Below are positions 36,101-51,100 of a stretch of 64,000 nucleotides of DNA, one piece after another; positions within the stretch are counted from its first letter, which is position 1, and each line of letters begins with the position of its first letter. Source of the stretch: Sanderia malayensis (taxonomy: Eukaryota > Cnidaria > Scyphozoa > Semaeostomeae > Pelagiidae); assembly GCA_013076295.1 (NCBI GenBank), contig RQOL01000906.1:1426001-1490000 (forward strand), written 5' to 3'. A model generated the notes under the pieces. That model ran no database searches, was not told the origin of the DNA, and saw nothing but the letters and a program-made list of their open reading frames with translations. The position numbers were made by a program, and so were the translations under genes.

Positions 36101-39100
36101 TTCAATTCCATATCAAACCCAACTGTGCACTTAGACTCGCTACATTGCGTCCCTATGCATCGGCGACATCACCGAGTTCCGATTTTTGAAGCTCAAATGT
36201 AATAAGTCTCTAGACTCACTACATGCCACACTCGTAACTCGCTCACCACAACCGAGCAAGCAAAAATGAGTGAGGTGAGGCACAGGGACGCAATGAAGTG
36301 AGTCTAATACGTCCCTGCCAGTGAAGCAAAGTAGCAAGCGAAAACTCAGGGGTGCAATGTAGCCAGTCTACCATGCACTTCAATTCATAATGCGTATTTA
36401 ATGTATTTTTAAATCTCCATCCCTCTCTGTTCCTGCACAAGCCTTTATGAACAAGTTATCTCAGCGCCTCATTCGTCTCAAGTCTCCATCATACAAATAC
36501 ACAGGTCTCCTCCATTGATATTACGATACAATGGTACATCGCTGAGTTGTTCTACTTACTTGTTCAGTAGCTGGCTGTGTTTCTGTTGATGCCCCTGCTG
36601 TCGATGGTTCGTTTGACACATTCGCATTACCACATGAATTGAATAGCAGAGGTGTTTGACAAAAGTGGACGAACTGGCTGCATCGTTTCAGAAGATTGTG
36701 ACGATTTTCCTGAAAACAGAAAACAAAACAAGACCACTAACAATGAGCGAATCTACTCGAAGCAAGTATACATTAATTGATAAGACGCTCTTCATTTGAG
36801 ACATGCACGTAGACTACTTCAAAAAGCTTACACACAGCCTTCAATCGTATGGAGGTGATCTCAAGGAGACAGTAGATGCTTTATGATAAAGTGACTCACA
36901 GTTACTGGGTAATTTGGTGCGTAATTGTACCACATGTTGAGTATCTCCTTTAGTTTGGCGCGTTGAGAGGCGACTGAAAGAAATGGAGACCATTTAACCA
37001 ATAACAAAAACATCAGTAGAAGCACATTAGGAAGCAGTACAGAATACGTAAAGGCATTCTTAAATAAAATAACACAAAACAAAATAAACTGGAAAAGGAG
37101 GAAACTTATAAGAACCAAGACTTACGGTTCATTTTCATCTTTGTTATCTCCTGAAAGGAAAATGAAATCATTCAATGTATTTGCAGTAGATATCTTACAG
37201 GGCGTCAACGATACAGACCGTGATAAAACAGAGCTATGATGCACAAATCATGTGTATATATCTATATGTGCCAGTAGTTCAATGTGATGCCAGTAGAGAA
37301 ATACCTGATACTGGTAGCCAACGCGTTTGACTGGATCGGTCATTGCTTTGTACGCTGATTTATGCAATGGCTGCAGTGGGGCTGTGTCACGCAGCGTCAC
37401 ATCCAAACCAGGCATTTGAGAAGCCAGAGACTTTGACGATTCAGAAGTCGATGATTTATTCCTCTGCAAAGACAAGTAAAACGCCAATTCAAGCAGATGG
37501 AAAACAGATTGCAGAGTGGTGAAGCTAAAGACTGGTTTCCATATAGTCGTCGAGGGTCGTTGAGGGTCGCTGAAGAAAGGATTGAAATCAGCTTTTGACA
37601 ATGTCTCGGGGTGACTATTAATCCCTTCAGCGACCCTTAGCGACCCTCAATGACTATATGGAAACCAGGCTTAATAGAACAAGCGTAGATTACAGACTTG
37701 TTGGCATGTTTACAAGTGCATACCTCTCTAGGTGGTGGCACTGTCTCTTTGATTAAGCTGGAGATGTGTGAATGATTCGTAGAAGAGCAAAAGTTCGTTG
37801 TTTCCTGCAATGCATCATAAAATATTCTTAAGTATACAGTCTTTTAAAAGCAACGTTTATCATATCGGCATCAAATACATGCAGTTCAAAGAGTAACATA
37901 ATTGGGATTGCATTTTGGAACTGGGTGTTACTATGACCTACGAGTAATGACATAAGAAAAGTGACCTACGAATGGCCTATCACCGGATTGAGTCATGACT
38001 CAGCCTGGCAGTAAAATCTGCCAATATCTTACTGATGAAAGTAATAAATTTATTTAATTTTATTGACATTTGTCAGACCTCATCCTGGTGAGTTTCTTTG
38101 GTGAAATGCAAATGATGAAACAGTCCAAGTTTTTGCATTGACATACACGAAACGAAATGCATTCGAGCATTAAACCAGGCATACAACCGAGTGAGCTGTT
38201 TGTCCAAAACGACGTTTGACTCAATTGGAAAGTTGTAACAGTATGTGACAATCTGGAGACAAACACATGGATAATATTAATAAAGTAATAGCAGTTGAAG
38301 CTGTCAAAGTAGTAGTAGTAGTGGTGGTGGTGGTGGTGGTGGTAGCAGTAGCATTAGTGGTAGTAGTAGTAGCAATTGTAGTAATAAGATAAATGTTTAC
38401 ATAACAAGCAAGCAAAGTTCTAAAAAAAACTGCCAACCTCGCCTACATTTCGTAAACGAGGTTTATGTATCCATCTATTTATAAAGCATAATTTAAGCCC
38501 GTTGTTTAGTAGAGGTAGGTGTGATAAGTCACGATGAGACAAAATAAACAAATTCAACTATTACCTCTTTCTTTGCAAACTGGACAATATAGAATTTCTG
38601 TCTTGGCACAAATGCAACTTTGATATACGTCGGCGCTGACAGGTCAATTGTATGGTGGGTACCAGGACTTGCGCTATCACCTGATAATGGTTTATACTGT
38701 TGTTTGCTCGCACCTGGAATCAACGGAAACAGTTTAAAGTCATCCTTTTGAATGCAACCAAGCAGTACCATATCTATTAGCTAGTAAGAAACCTCTTTCA
38801 GAAGGTATATCTGTCAGCTGATAAAAAACGCTTTGCAGGTACATAAATCTTAATTACAGTAGAACAGATGATGGTCTTACTTGTAGAACCAACTGACTTT
38901 TCCTCGTCATCAGAAATGGCTAAAATATGTAACAATGTCTGGTTTAGATAATGTGTTAATTGAAAGTCACCTGTGTCTTAAATGAGATAAGCCACTGTGA
39001 GGTATTGTGATACAGTGTACGGCATCGTAGAGCATTTTAAAGTAATGCAAGGTGCGTAATGCATTCGAAGAAAGCAAATTCTGGAGGATTGTGGAGGTAA

Positions 39101-42100
39101 TGCAAGGTATTCAATTCGTTGTCAGGTACTGAGAAATGTTCACGGTGTTGTAAGGTGTCGTGAAAATAGTCAGTAATACCCAAAGTCACAGGTAAACAAT
39201 ACTTGAAATGCAAACCTTCTTTGCAACAGATGCTTTTCCGCCACTGTTTTACATTTCGACCGACAGCAATGAAACTTATATCGCAGCCTGGTACAACCGA
39301 AGCTGGACGCCCTATGCTGAAGCAATCTGTTGAGCTTTCCGATTGGTCATCAATCTAAAAAACAATTCAAAATAGGTCGTATTTTACTCTTTTGAAACAT
39401 AGGGCTGCCGTTGTTTAAAGTTGGTTTCATCGATAATCAAGAGTGTGAGGTGTCGAGTGAGATGCTATAGATCAGATATGGGCTAAAATAAACGCAATGT
39501 GAAGAAAATACCTTTACAGCATTTCGGTCAAAATTAAATGGCACAAAGGGATGTGAATTTTTCTCAATGTCATCTTCTAGTATGGAGGGACTATTAAGAG
39601 ATAGTTGAACAATGTAAAGAAGAAAAAATCAAATAATAAAATAATAAACCAAACCATAATCCAGCTTAAAATAACAAATAATAATATGAAATAATAAATT
39701 AACACAACTCATAAAATGCAATGAGAAATTATTGTTTTGTTTAAAGTTCTCACCATGCTACTGTTACTTGTTTGAAAACTTTTGCCTTGGCGCTCGGAAA
39801 AATATCTGCAAATATTTTCAGGATTTCCTTCATGAGAAGTTCAGGGCTGTATCCACATTTCAACTTTCCTCGATGTTTATGCACGGACAGCGAATTTTCT
39901 TTCGCGATTTCATCCAACACTTGTTCCATACCACTGTGATAGCTGAAAAACGCCCAAAATTATCAAGTTCAACGATCATCATGATAAAAGGTTGCACGGT
40001 CAGTCAGCACAACGACTGATAAACAAAAATCAAAATTGTTACGCAATAATCGTTAATTTTTAAGGTTCATTTGACAGTGATGCCTAGTGATTAGTGATTC
40101 TCGACTTGATTGAAGTTGTCATAAAGTGATTGATTTTCGTGATTCCGTGATAGATGATTGTTTGATTAATTGATTATCTTACCAAGGATGCAAAACCCCG
40201 ACTTCTCCCCTTTCGTATTTTCTACGCAACTGCCTGGCCTCCTTCTCAATTCTACGTCGCTGTTCAACTTCTTGCCAAGTCAGCTCTTTCTTCTCTCCTT
40301 CATTCGCCTTCGTGGCATTAAAAGACTCTTCAACCTCCCTATCAGACAGCGTGTCGTAAGACGAGGCCAGCAGTAGATTATCCTCTGCATTGTTATTAGC
40401 GGCAAAACATTCTGCAGGCATTTTCTGTTGTAAATTACCGGCAGCAGACAAAGACTCGGTTTCTGAGCTGGCTGCGTCACTGTCCTTCACACTCGTCCCA
40501 TCACTGTCAGATTTCACTGCTGCTGGTGATTCCGTTTGAGACATCCCCGCCGATTTGTTCAACGGGAAGAACTCCTCCAAAGTCTCGTAAGTCTTCTCGA
40601 GCGTTTCGGCAGCCTCCTGTTGGTGCTTTTTGATGAGTTCCCTTGGCGATTCCCTGGATGACTTCCTCGACGCAGGCTCCTTGGTCGAAAACTCGTTCGC
40701 TGATCGGTTGCGCAGTAGAACCAACCCCGGCGAGCGCGACCTTCGTCCGGCTGGAGTCGCAGGTTCGGACAGGAATTTGCTCATCATCGGACGGGTTTGC
40801 GCAGACGTCAATGGAGTGCTTGAAACTGGTGTTGTCGACCTTGAAGAACTCTTCACCAGTGGTGGTGGAGTAGTCGTGGTACTGCTCCCGGATGGAGTAC
40901 GGGGTGCATAGTGATGAAAAAGGTGTGGTGGCACTACGGATATAGGCGTGGCAAGGAGATAGTACTCCATAAATACGTCACACAAGGCTCTTCGCACGTC
41001 GGCTAGTAGAAAAGCTCTTAGCTCATCCAGACCGATGCTGCCTCGCTCCCAGACCTTGAACTTCAGAAATACGTCGTCTAAAGGGGTGAAATGAGAGGAT
41101 TAGAAGAGCCACTCAAACAAACAAAAAGCAAAAGCTCATGTGACAAAGAAAGCCTGTTGAGACTCATCCCAAGACCCTATAAAAACAGCATAAATTAAAA
41201 TTGGCATGTTCTTTCTTGGGTTCTGACTTCCCCAGTCTGGCAATTTGAGAAAAGTTAGAAATTTCTGACTTAGAGGAGCAGATCATATCACTATTTGCTT
41301 TCTTTTAATTTCTTTTTCTTTCTTGTTATATGCAATAACCTTCAACTTGTTGAAGTTTTGCATTAATTGGTAAATAGATAGATAGATAGAAGCCGACGGC
41401 CTGAAACAAATGGACAAGATATAAACATTCCAATCCATTCCAAGTCAAACATACCAGGACAGTGTGACTTGACTTCTGGCACAAGTTTAGCATTCATTAC
41501 ATCCTGAAGTTCATTGATATAATGCTGCGTATCCCAGAGTTCTGTGCGCACCCTGCGGCATGCGGCACTTACAATTACCTCTTTGTCATCAACATTAATC
41601 AGAGACAAATGAATACAACCAATACCTGATAAAAACAATCAGAATCATTATTTTGCAAACAATTATCATAACAAAAAACTGATGCCTGGTAGAAAGAGGT
41701 ATTAATCGGAAGATATCATACCATTTCCTTTCTTCTCTCGTCTGTTGTAAAGATAAACGTCGTTAAGAGACAGTGGCTCTGCGGATGCGAAATTCGAAAC
41801 GTTGCCAGTGTAGTTCTTGAAATGAAAATCCGGACTTGACTCTGTGAACCTTGGGCTATGGAAGCGGTGCAGTAGATTCTGCCTGAGATAAAACATCAAC
41901 GGATGTACGTAAGACAATGCAGTCCGTGATAAAGCGATAGTTATTACTGAAGCTGGAGGCTGGCCAGGTGGCTGGATGAACTGCAAAACAAACAAAATTC
42001 ATTCAAGCAATACTGCTACTTCAGCTGTATGTAACTACTTCTTATAGTAAGGCTATAACATTGAGCTATGACGATAAACAATTATTTGATCTGGTCAATG

Positions 42101-45100
42101 TCATAGCACATTTTGCTGCAGTCCTAAAGTCTACACAAAACCCCCATTTTTATGCATGTCTTACCTACAACACAACAACTACATCAGGCATCTGTGGATG
42201 TGATTATACCACACACCACCGCAAAACAGAATACTTCACGCAGCTATAAACTAGTAGAAAGCGATGCATATGAGGGGCAGGTCTCATTACACTATACCAT
42301 CAACACATATACCTGCACATCAGCTGGAGCCAGGCGACATTTCGGATTCCTGGCAATGAGTAAATTGAGTTGTTCGAATACGGCATCATCGAGTTTGTTG
42401 GCAAGCACCCTGACAAGTTCGTCCTTGATCTCGCTGCCTGGATCGCAAATACCGTGCACAGAGAAGTGGATTTTCTGAACGGAAGTCAGAATACTGCCAG
42501 CAAACGAGAGTTCAGACACCGAGTCCTTTTCTGTTTGATTCAACATTGAATTCGTCCTAAGCATTTTCATGTCATTGGTGTCCTGTAAAATGAGGCAATG
42601 AAACAGTTCACTACAGGCAATGGCAGATAGTGGTTACAATACCATCGAAATGGTTAGGGTTGGGGTTAGGGTTAGGGTAAGTGAATCACTGGGCTATATC
42701 AAAAGATCAGTTGATCGAGAGTTACGATTACTTTCCTTGACTTCGGCGTCTTCTGGCTGCTCTGGACAGATTTCAGGGGCAACTTTTCCGGCCAGAGACC
42801 AGCTTGACGAGGCAGCTGAATGGTATGAAAAATTGTCGTCCTTCAACGGATCCTCTTCGTTTAAGCGGAGCGTGGACAACGGCGGGACAGTATCAGATTC
42901 CTCGTTAATTCTAAAGGCAACAAAGAAGATTGCTACAACATGCACGGCTTTGCAGGCAGAAACCGGGCGTGACAGAGACCGGGAAACAAAGATAGTTTGG
43001 GACAGTGCACAGTCAATAGAAATGCTCTGCATGCAGTCACAGAGTAGCAATAACCTGACACATACACAAACATAGTGATCAGAGAATGATCACAGATAAC
43101 TCGACAACATTAGAGAGAGAGTGTTTTAAGCTTTTGAAAACATCCATCCAGTTCTAGATTGAAATGTGAAAAAAGATGTCCATTCTATATACAACCGGGC
43201 ATTCAATGAATGATTCTAGATAGGTATTTACATGTATTAATAGAAACACGTCTGGATATAGATAGACAGAGTTTCATTATAAATAAAAATACAGTTTATT
43301 ATTAAGCTAGAGAGGCATCAGTCATACCTGAAATAGAATACATTGCCAGAACTTTCCCTGTAAACAAACAGATTCGATCTGTTTGAGACAGCAAACCTAT
43401 CCAAAACACTGCGTACAGCTTGTATCGCTCGGGACGTCCCCTTTGGCTGTCCGGGACTCCTCTTCAATCGGTAGTGAACAGCAAGGTAGGTCTCCCAGAC
43501 TTTGTTGCATTCAAAGTAGCCTGGCTTGAACTCGAATTCACCGTGTATAACCTTGATGTACTCGAACGGCATTCCCATTTCAGACGTTCCGGGAACGGAA
43601 ACGGACAGGGCCTTCGTTTCACGTCTTGACCATATCTGTTCATCTTCCTCGGCCACCAGCAGATTGTGACACGTAAATGTTTCATACAAATCGTCCAAGA
43701 GCATTCTCTACAACATGACAGAAACACGATAACCAATACTTGTCATAAGAAAAAGAATTGCAGCAAAAGCCTGCATACAAGAACCAATGGATCAAGAACC
43801 TCTAGGCTGATACTTCTGCTTAAAACAATAGGTCAAAAATAACATATTGCTTTTTGAATAATAGGGTGAATGCTAATTTGCACGTTCTTATACCGTAATG
43901 CATCGACTAAAGGCCCGGGCGTTTATTAAACTTTTTAATATTTTAGGGGGCTTCCATTCGAGGGCGCGTTTAAAAGAGGGAGGCGTTTATTAATAAACAT
44001 CTAATGATGATCGCACTCAGCTAGAAACTCGGGTTTTTACTGTATAACAGTTGTTTCGTCACAAACATCTATGCGAGATTGTGTTGTGTGTAGAGTTGAG
44101 CTAAAACGAGCTAATGTCTTATGGATTGCAGTGTTTGAAACTACTGTCCTTACCTGGTTAACAACTCTTCCAATGTTATCAATAATTGCCAACAACTTGA
44201 TGTAACACTGCTCACTTTGGAGTCCCTTGAATTCGTTTGCCCCTCTCCTTATCAAACGAAAAAAATATCCATTAATTTGTTATGCTCATCATTGTCAACG
44301 GATTAAATTGATATTTTTAATTATTGAAACGCAACAAAGAGTCACATAAGAAGCAACATGTAGGAAACAGAGCTTCAAAGGCAACATAGAGTCACATAAG
44401 AAGCAACATATAGGACACATAACTTTAAACACGACAAAGAGTAAGAAAGAAGTCATAGGAAACAGAGCTTCAAACGCGATATAGAGACATATAAGAAGCA
44501 ATATATAGGACACAGAGTTTCAGACAAATCCGAGATAATTCCAGCTCACCTTTTATGAAAGAAAACCATAACTTCATTGCCAATGATTCTTGCAAATAGC
44601 CAGAAATCTGGATCACATCCTGTGACAGTGTATTTGGAGTCATCAGTGAAAAGGTCGTCCAATTTTAATGACATTGTCGTATCTATAGGATGAGACAGAC
44701 CAGGATCACTGTACCTTCGCCTGATGAAAGATACCTCTCTGTCAGGTAATGGTAAACTGCCCTTTCTTGATCTGCAATAATCAATATCTGGGTATACTGT
44801 TGCTTTTTTCTCAATGAAAGCTTGGTCCACGACGTCTAGAATAATGTCCTTACAGAAATCATACGTATTTTCTGGACTGGAATATTCCTCAATCTGTTGC
44901 TCGATATTCTGGCTGTCTTTATCAGATGAAACAAACCAAGATCCATGTACTGGTGAATGATTCATTGACTTAGCAATCGAGATCTCAGTCATCTGGTCAT
45001 CATCTGGTTCCACAGATCGTTCACCGGTCGGATCAGTTAGCTGTTCTTTGTTTTGGTTATCATCGATCACCAACTCTGATGGCAGTAGTTTCAGATTGTC

Positions 45101-48100
45101 CTCCACTTGCTCCACATTTGTACTTGCTCGATCTAAAGGCGTAACTGTAACTGCATCTGGTCGATCTGAAAATGTATCAGATCGATCTAAACACGTAACT
45201 GCATCTGATCGATCTAAAGACGTAACTGCATCTGACCGATCTAAAGACGTAACTGCATCGGATCGATCTAAAGACGTAACTGCATCAGATCGATCTAAAG
45301 ACGTAACTGCATCGGATCGATCTGAAGACGTAACTGCATCTGATCGATCTAAAGACGTAACTGCATCTGACCGATCTAAAGACGTAACTGCATCGGATCG
45401 ATCTAAAGACGTAACTGCATCAGATCGATCTAAAGACGTAACTGCATCGGATCGATCTGAAGACGTAACTGCATTGGATCGATCTGAAGACGTAACTGCA
45501 TTGGATCCATCGGAAGTTGTAACTGCTGTCAAGCTTCCTTCCATTGATGTAGATTTGCAGTCACTATCTCTACCAACACCAGTAGCAACAGTGGAAGCAA
45601 TTTGCTCCTCCACAGTTTCCTGACTCTCCTCTCCATCTGCTTCAGTGCGGTTTTGAATCTCCTCCTCATTCACACCGCAAACAACAACCTGCTTATCAGA
45701 ATCCTCCGCAGCATCTCCTTCCATGCCATCAATAGCAGCCCTCATTTGATTATCATTCGACCTTGTCAATTCAATAATCTTGCTGTCAGACACAAGATAA
45801 TAGTATTTCCCTTGATTCTCAAGATGATAGCCATCAATTGTTGCCTGGATGAGCTCATCTAGAAACAACTGTTGACTCTTCTCGATGCCACAGACAAACC
45901 GCAGAGGAATCTGTCGAAACTGGCAGTTATCCGTATCTGAGTTCTTCACATGCTCCGCCACGTTGTCCAGTGTGATCTCTGTGATTGGGCAGCTGTTTCT
46001 CAGTGCAGACGCAATCTCATCCCTCAGCAGCCACTCTATTTTCTTCACGATTATCTTGATAGCATTGAGTTGGACTTTGGGCAGATTCTTCAATGGGTCT
46101 GCTACTGTATTGTCAATGAATGTGCTAGAACAAAAAACGTGCAGCATTGCCAATTAGCAATAACATCGACAGATATGCTACATATATATGGTCCCTTGGC
46201 TTTCAAAACAACGTGAAAAAGTAACATGTCCACATTGAACAACAATCTCTAGATTCTCTGGACAAATAGAGACACTATTATAGAGACGTTTATTCGACAG
46301 AATGCACATAGCTACAATGTTCCGATTCCGTATACTATGTGAAGCCTTTGGATCAAAATATAAACACCGTCGCATTCCTGACAGAAACAACAAAAGCTCA
46401 ACAACACAACACTGCGCTCGATACAATGCCAATGCCAAACCAGGGAGCACCAAAGCAGCATGTGCCGCACGAAACATCATTCCCGCAAATCACTTGCGTT
46501 TTCACTCTCGCTCAATTGGTGCTCCCTGTGCCAAACTCAATAACGTGCGCAGTAAGCTAAAGATAATGCCATGCTGACCTGACGTTTTCACCCTGCTTTG
46601 GAGAAATGACTGTCTTTTCATCTCTGAACTCAAAGACGCCCTGCCTCAATTGATCTTCTACGATACCCCCTGCGTCCTCAGCTAGGAAATTCTCATCGAC
46701 ATCTGATTCTGCATAATGAACTGCTCCACTGTCTGAGACCTTCCAGTGTTTCGGACTCTCCATTTCCGGGGGTAATATCAAGCAGTTAAGATCCAGTGTT
46801 ACTCTGAGGGACGAGCTGTACGGATCAAAATTGCTGCCAGTCTCAAGAAGGGAAATAATCTCACCTGCAAAACAAATATTCGTGTCGATAACAAAGAATA
46901 AGTTGTCAATGATAGCGAAAATCAGAGAAAGCTTGTATTACAAAGGATTCCATAATGAAGCATACACATTGAGCCATTCAACTATAGCCAGACTATGCTT
47001 TTAAAATGTATAATTACAGATGCTCAAAGAATAGAATGAAAATAAATTTAGAATCCTATATTTGAATCCACAGCTGGAATCATATATACTCGAGATCTCA
47101 CAAGCGCATGGCTTAAAGAAAAGACTTAACAAGACCAAACGTAAAATCATAAAGTAATAAATGTGAAGATTACTGCTTTGTCGCAGATATTATAAAGTTG
47201 TGTTAAAGGTATTAAGCTTACCAAGACAAGTTGGCAGCGTATCAACAGGTAACAAAGCCATATCGCTGATCTGATTCTTATTTCTCAATGAGCAAGTCAA
47301 GTGCAGAAACAACGGCTGTGGCTGTGTGGTATCGTCTACATTACTGGAGAATGAGCTGCTAACATCTGACAAAGCCTTTCTCGACTCGATTTCCGATATG
47401 GCACATGTGCTGCCCTTTACAGACATCCTGCTCACATCAGACTGAAAGGAAAGTCAGAGCATGTAAATTCAGAGCATGCGTGATTACTTGGCAAGTATTA
47501 ACACTCAGTACCGCCGAGAGGGGGGTTAGCCGGGGTAAATTCCCGAGGACCAGGTGTCAAGAAGGGCCCGCGAAAGGTTTTGCTAATGCAAAGCAATTTT
47601 AAAACAGCTGCTTGTTTGTTTATCGCCCCAAGGCCCGAGCTGGCTCTAGACGGGCGACGGGCCTGTTAAAACTGGCTAAACAGCAACAAATGTCTTGAGA
47701 TGTTACCAGTGGATTGCAACAACAAGGGCATGGATTATTACTCTAAATACCACATACCAGATCTTCTGAGAATTCGGTATTATCATATGATGCCTCTCTG
47801 ATCTCTGCAAATTGGGCAGCGGATTCGTAAATCTCGTCGATTCCTTGAATTTCACTCTCATCAATTTCACTCTCTCCTTCTTCGGAAATACTTCCCTGCT
47901 TCTCTGTTTTCTCGATCTAACAATGCAAAAGCACGTCAAAGTGTTAGGCAGTGTATATTATTACGGATAAGTAACAAGTAGCATTTGTCTCTCAAAAACT
48001 GCTACAACTTGTCTCTCAAAAGCTGCTACCATTTGTCTCTTAAAAGCTGCTACCATTTGTCTCTCAAAAGCTTCTACAATTTGTCTCTCAATAGCTGCTA

Positions 48101-51100
48101 CCATTTGTCTCTAAAAAGCTGCTACCAATTGTCTCTTAAAAGCAGCGTTTATCAATGCTCCTTTGTCTGTTGAACGCGTAGAAATAGGTGCATGGCTCTT
48201 TGTGATATACCTCCGCAGTAGCATAAAACCATGCGTCTATATATACCATCAGGATACAGTATAACCAGACGTTTACGCCACACAGTACGGGTATAAAATA
48301 CAAGTGAATGTGAAGATGAATCTTAAACCAAAACACAAATAAATCTCATACCTGATCTTCGTCGGATTGATAGAAAAACAGCTCGGCATTCTGAGGTACT
48401 GGCGTGAACTTCTTGCGAAGGATGTCGGAAAAGCTATCTTGCACAAACTTGTGAATCGATTCACTTCTGCATCTCACTGCTGACGAAGACAAGCTGCGCG
48501 GAGTTCGCGCGGTGCTCGTCGAGCTGAGCTTGCCACCGCGTCGCACGACAACATTAGCCTCCGCAGGGCGACCAAACACCTCGTCATCGATCGAATCACT
48601 GCGATAATGCATGCAAATTATGCGTATGAATCGCGTGATGTCAATTTCAAGGTGAGCTTCTTCGCAAATCATTTCAACAGATGACTCCACGTCCTTGTCA
48701 CTGAGCAAACAGCCGAGCTGTAGACTGCTGAACACGCCGTTGACAAACGTCTGGAAGTAGCGTTCGGTTAACGCTTTACAGTATGCGGATAATACAGGTG
48801 ACTTCTCAACTTCGTGGTGAAACGTGTTTTCCGTGGCATTTGACGCATCCTCATCGGGCGTTTCCGCCGTCGACGAAGCAGGCATGCTGTCCGCAAGCTT
48901 TGAAGAATAATCCAAAAAGATATTCTCAAAAACATGTCCATTAGGCGTGACATCAGATATTACAGAAAACTGGCATTCGTAAATAAACAATGGTAAACAA
49001 AGCTGTTCTGGACTCCCATCCTCAACATAAACTCTTTCGTCAACTCCATTGCATTCATCTTGCTCTGAAGTTGTCGTATTCTCCTCAGATGACGAATCAT
49101 CTTCCTCAGTCTTTCCCGCCATTTCTCCAGCCTCGTTCTGCTTGCAAGTCTTGACGTTGTGCTTGATTTTCTCCACCTCATCAATAGACGCCGGTATGAA
49201 AATAATAAACAGCAGACTCGGTGTACAGCCGGCAAAACATTTCCATTTAGGCAGTTGAGAATCGTCAACAAACGATACCGAATGCTGCTTCGCAGTCCCA
49301 TTTTCTTCGTGCTGCGCAGACCGTTGCTTGACGAATTCCGAATATGCTGCGCAGTCGTCATCTCGAAGTTCTACTTCGCAATCATTTAGATCATTCAATG
49401 AATTATACAATAGAGAGAGAAGGATATCGTTTGGTCGTTGCTCCTGCTCTGCATCATCTAAAAACAAAATCACATGCATTTATACCCCCTGAAAACATAT
49501 AATCTTAACAGTGCTTTATCAAGCTGGTACTGATGCTCCAGGGGGTGATGATTAAAAATAACAATTTCAACCAAGAAACGTTAATAAAGCCTTTTCATTA
49601 ATAATTAAGTAGAATGTAATAACACGGATGAAGCAACATGGATTTAAAAGCCTCAGTCAAATCTGCATAGTTCGAACTCGTGTAATTCGAACTCTATCTA
49701 ATTCGAACGAAATTCTCTGTCCCTTCAAGTATCACTAATGAACCAACTCTTATAAAACAAGCCTCTATAATTCGAACTATTTGTAATTCGAATATTTTCA
49801 CGCTTCCTCAGGGTGTTCGAATTAGACAGAGTTGACTGTATATAAATATAGCTAGACATCACAAACCTAGTTCTGGGTTCTTCAGCAATGGAAGGAGCAT
49901 GAATATCTGCCTTGACTTGCGAAGCAGTGAGATCACATCGAAAAGAAAAGGAATTTCAACTACTGATGACGTTGAGAACCAATCAGAAGGAGGCTTAACA
50001 TCGGCGACAGGGGCTGACGGGACGGATACCAACAAGCTGTCATTGCACATGCTCTCTAAATGTGCATACGTCACAAGATCTTTCACTATATCGGAATCGG
50101 AGCTGAATATCTGAGGGGAAAATCGAAGTATAGAGCATTAGCAGTATCATTATCGTTATCAACACAAAAGAGTATGGATAAGACAGCATGGATTTAAAAA
50201 ATCTATAATAAAACAGAAAAAAATTTAATTTTCACATTAACAAGAGTACAGTTTTAAAATACTGCTTAGACAAGTGAATTATTCTGAAGAGTAGATAAAG
50301 AAAAATAAGTTAGAAGCATACCATTTTAGGAATTTCATTGTAACTCAATCCTTCCAAATGACTCAAGCCAGCCTCTTTCGTGTGCACGTCTCCAGACTGA
50401 GGCTCTACCCAAATTTCAGTAGCAATTTGAAGATCTCCTTTCGGGTCCTTGAATAGGTCTGCCCCCTCAGCTGACTCCTCGTTGCACAACCCCCTGATTT
50501 GTAGGGTGTTGTGAGGCGGAAACAAAACGAACTGGATGACACAGACATCTTCAGACAATTCAGGGCTTAGGCAACCACAACGCTACGATTTCAAAATAAT
50601 CGAGTAAATCACGCATAATTAAAAGAACAATTGATTTTACAGAAGATAAAGATTTATGATAAATTATCATTTCCAAGAAGAGCCTTGGCAAAGAAATAGC
50701 TGTCTCAAGATAAATACAGGACCTGTAAAAGCAGTCTGTCATGGCACCGTGCTCGACGTGTTTATACAGTTTGTAAGAAATATCATTATGTTGCGAACAT
50801 ACGTTGACTGCGATCTCCTGCACCATTGTAATAATACCATTAGCACTGCTACAGAAGTGAAATCCTTCAAAGAGACGGCGTCTGCAAAACAAAACAAGCA
50901 TGTTGTAACATTGAAGCAACAACAATAACAAAATAGAGTAGCCTTGAACTAACACAATAACATTGAAAGAAAGAGTTAGCAAGTTAACACAAGTAACTGA
51001 CTTTAAAAAGCTGAAAACCAATGTATTAAAAATAGAGTATCGCTCTTACTTTGTTAAAGCATAGAGAATACCAGCGACAGCAGTATTTGACAGCGAGTGG

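Noticed and set aside
40630..40911. Plus-strand frames of 76-93 residues
   Set aside because: They are antisense to a GC-rich SZT2 exon that encodes the ADVRRALCDVFMEYYLL region.
42620..43075. 151-residue plus-strand frame starting MADSGYNTIEMVRVG
   Set aside because: It runs through the TTAGGG tract and antisense to an SZT2 exon (the segment reading ATSSSWSLAGK-like serine-rich protein on the minus strand); no homology recognised.
45048..45623. 191-residue open frame on the plus strand with KDVTASDRS repeats
   Set aside because: It is the antisense of the SZT2 minisatellite. A 27-bp unit without stops on either strand keeps both strands open, and no exon borders or homology support it.
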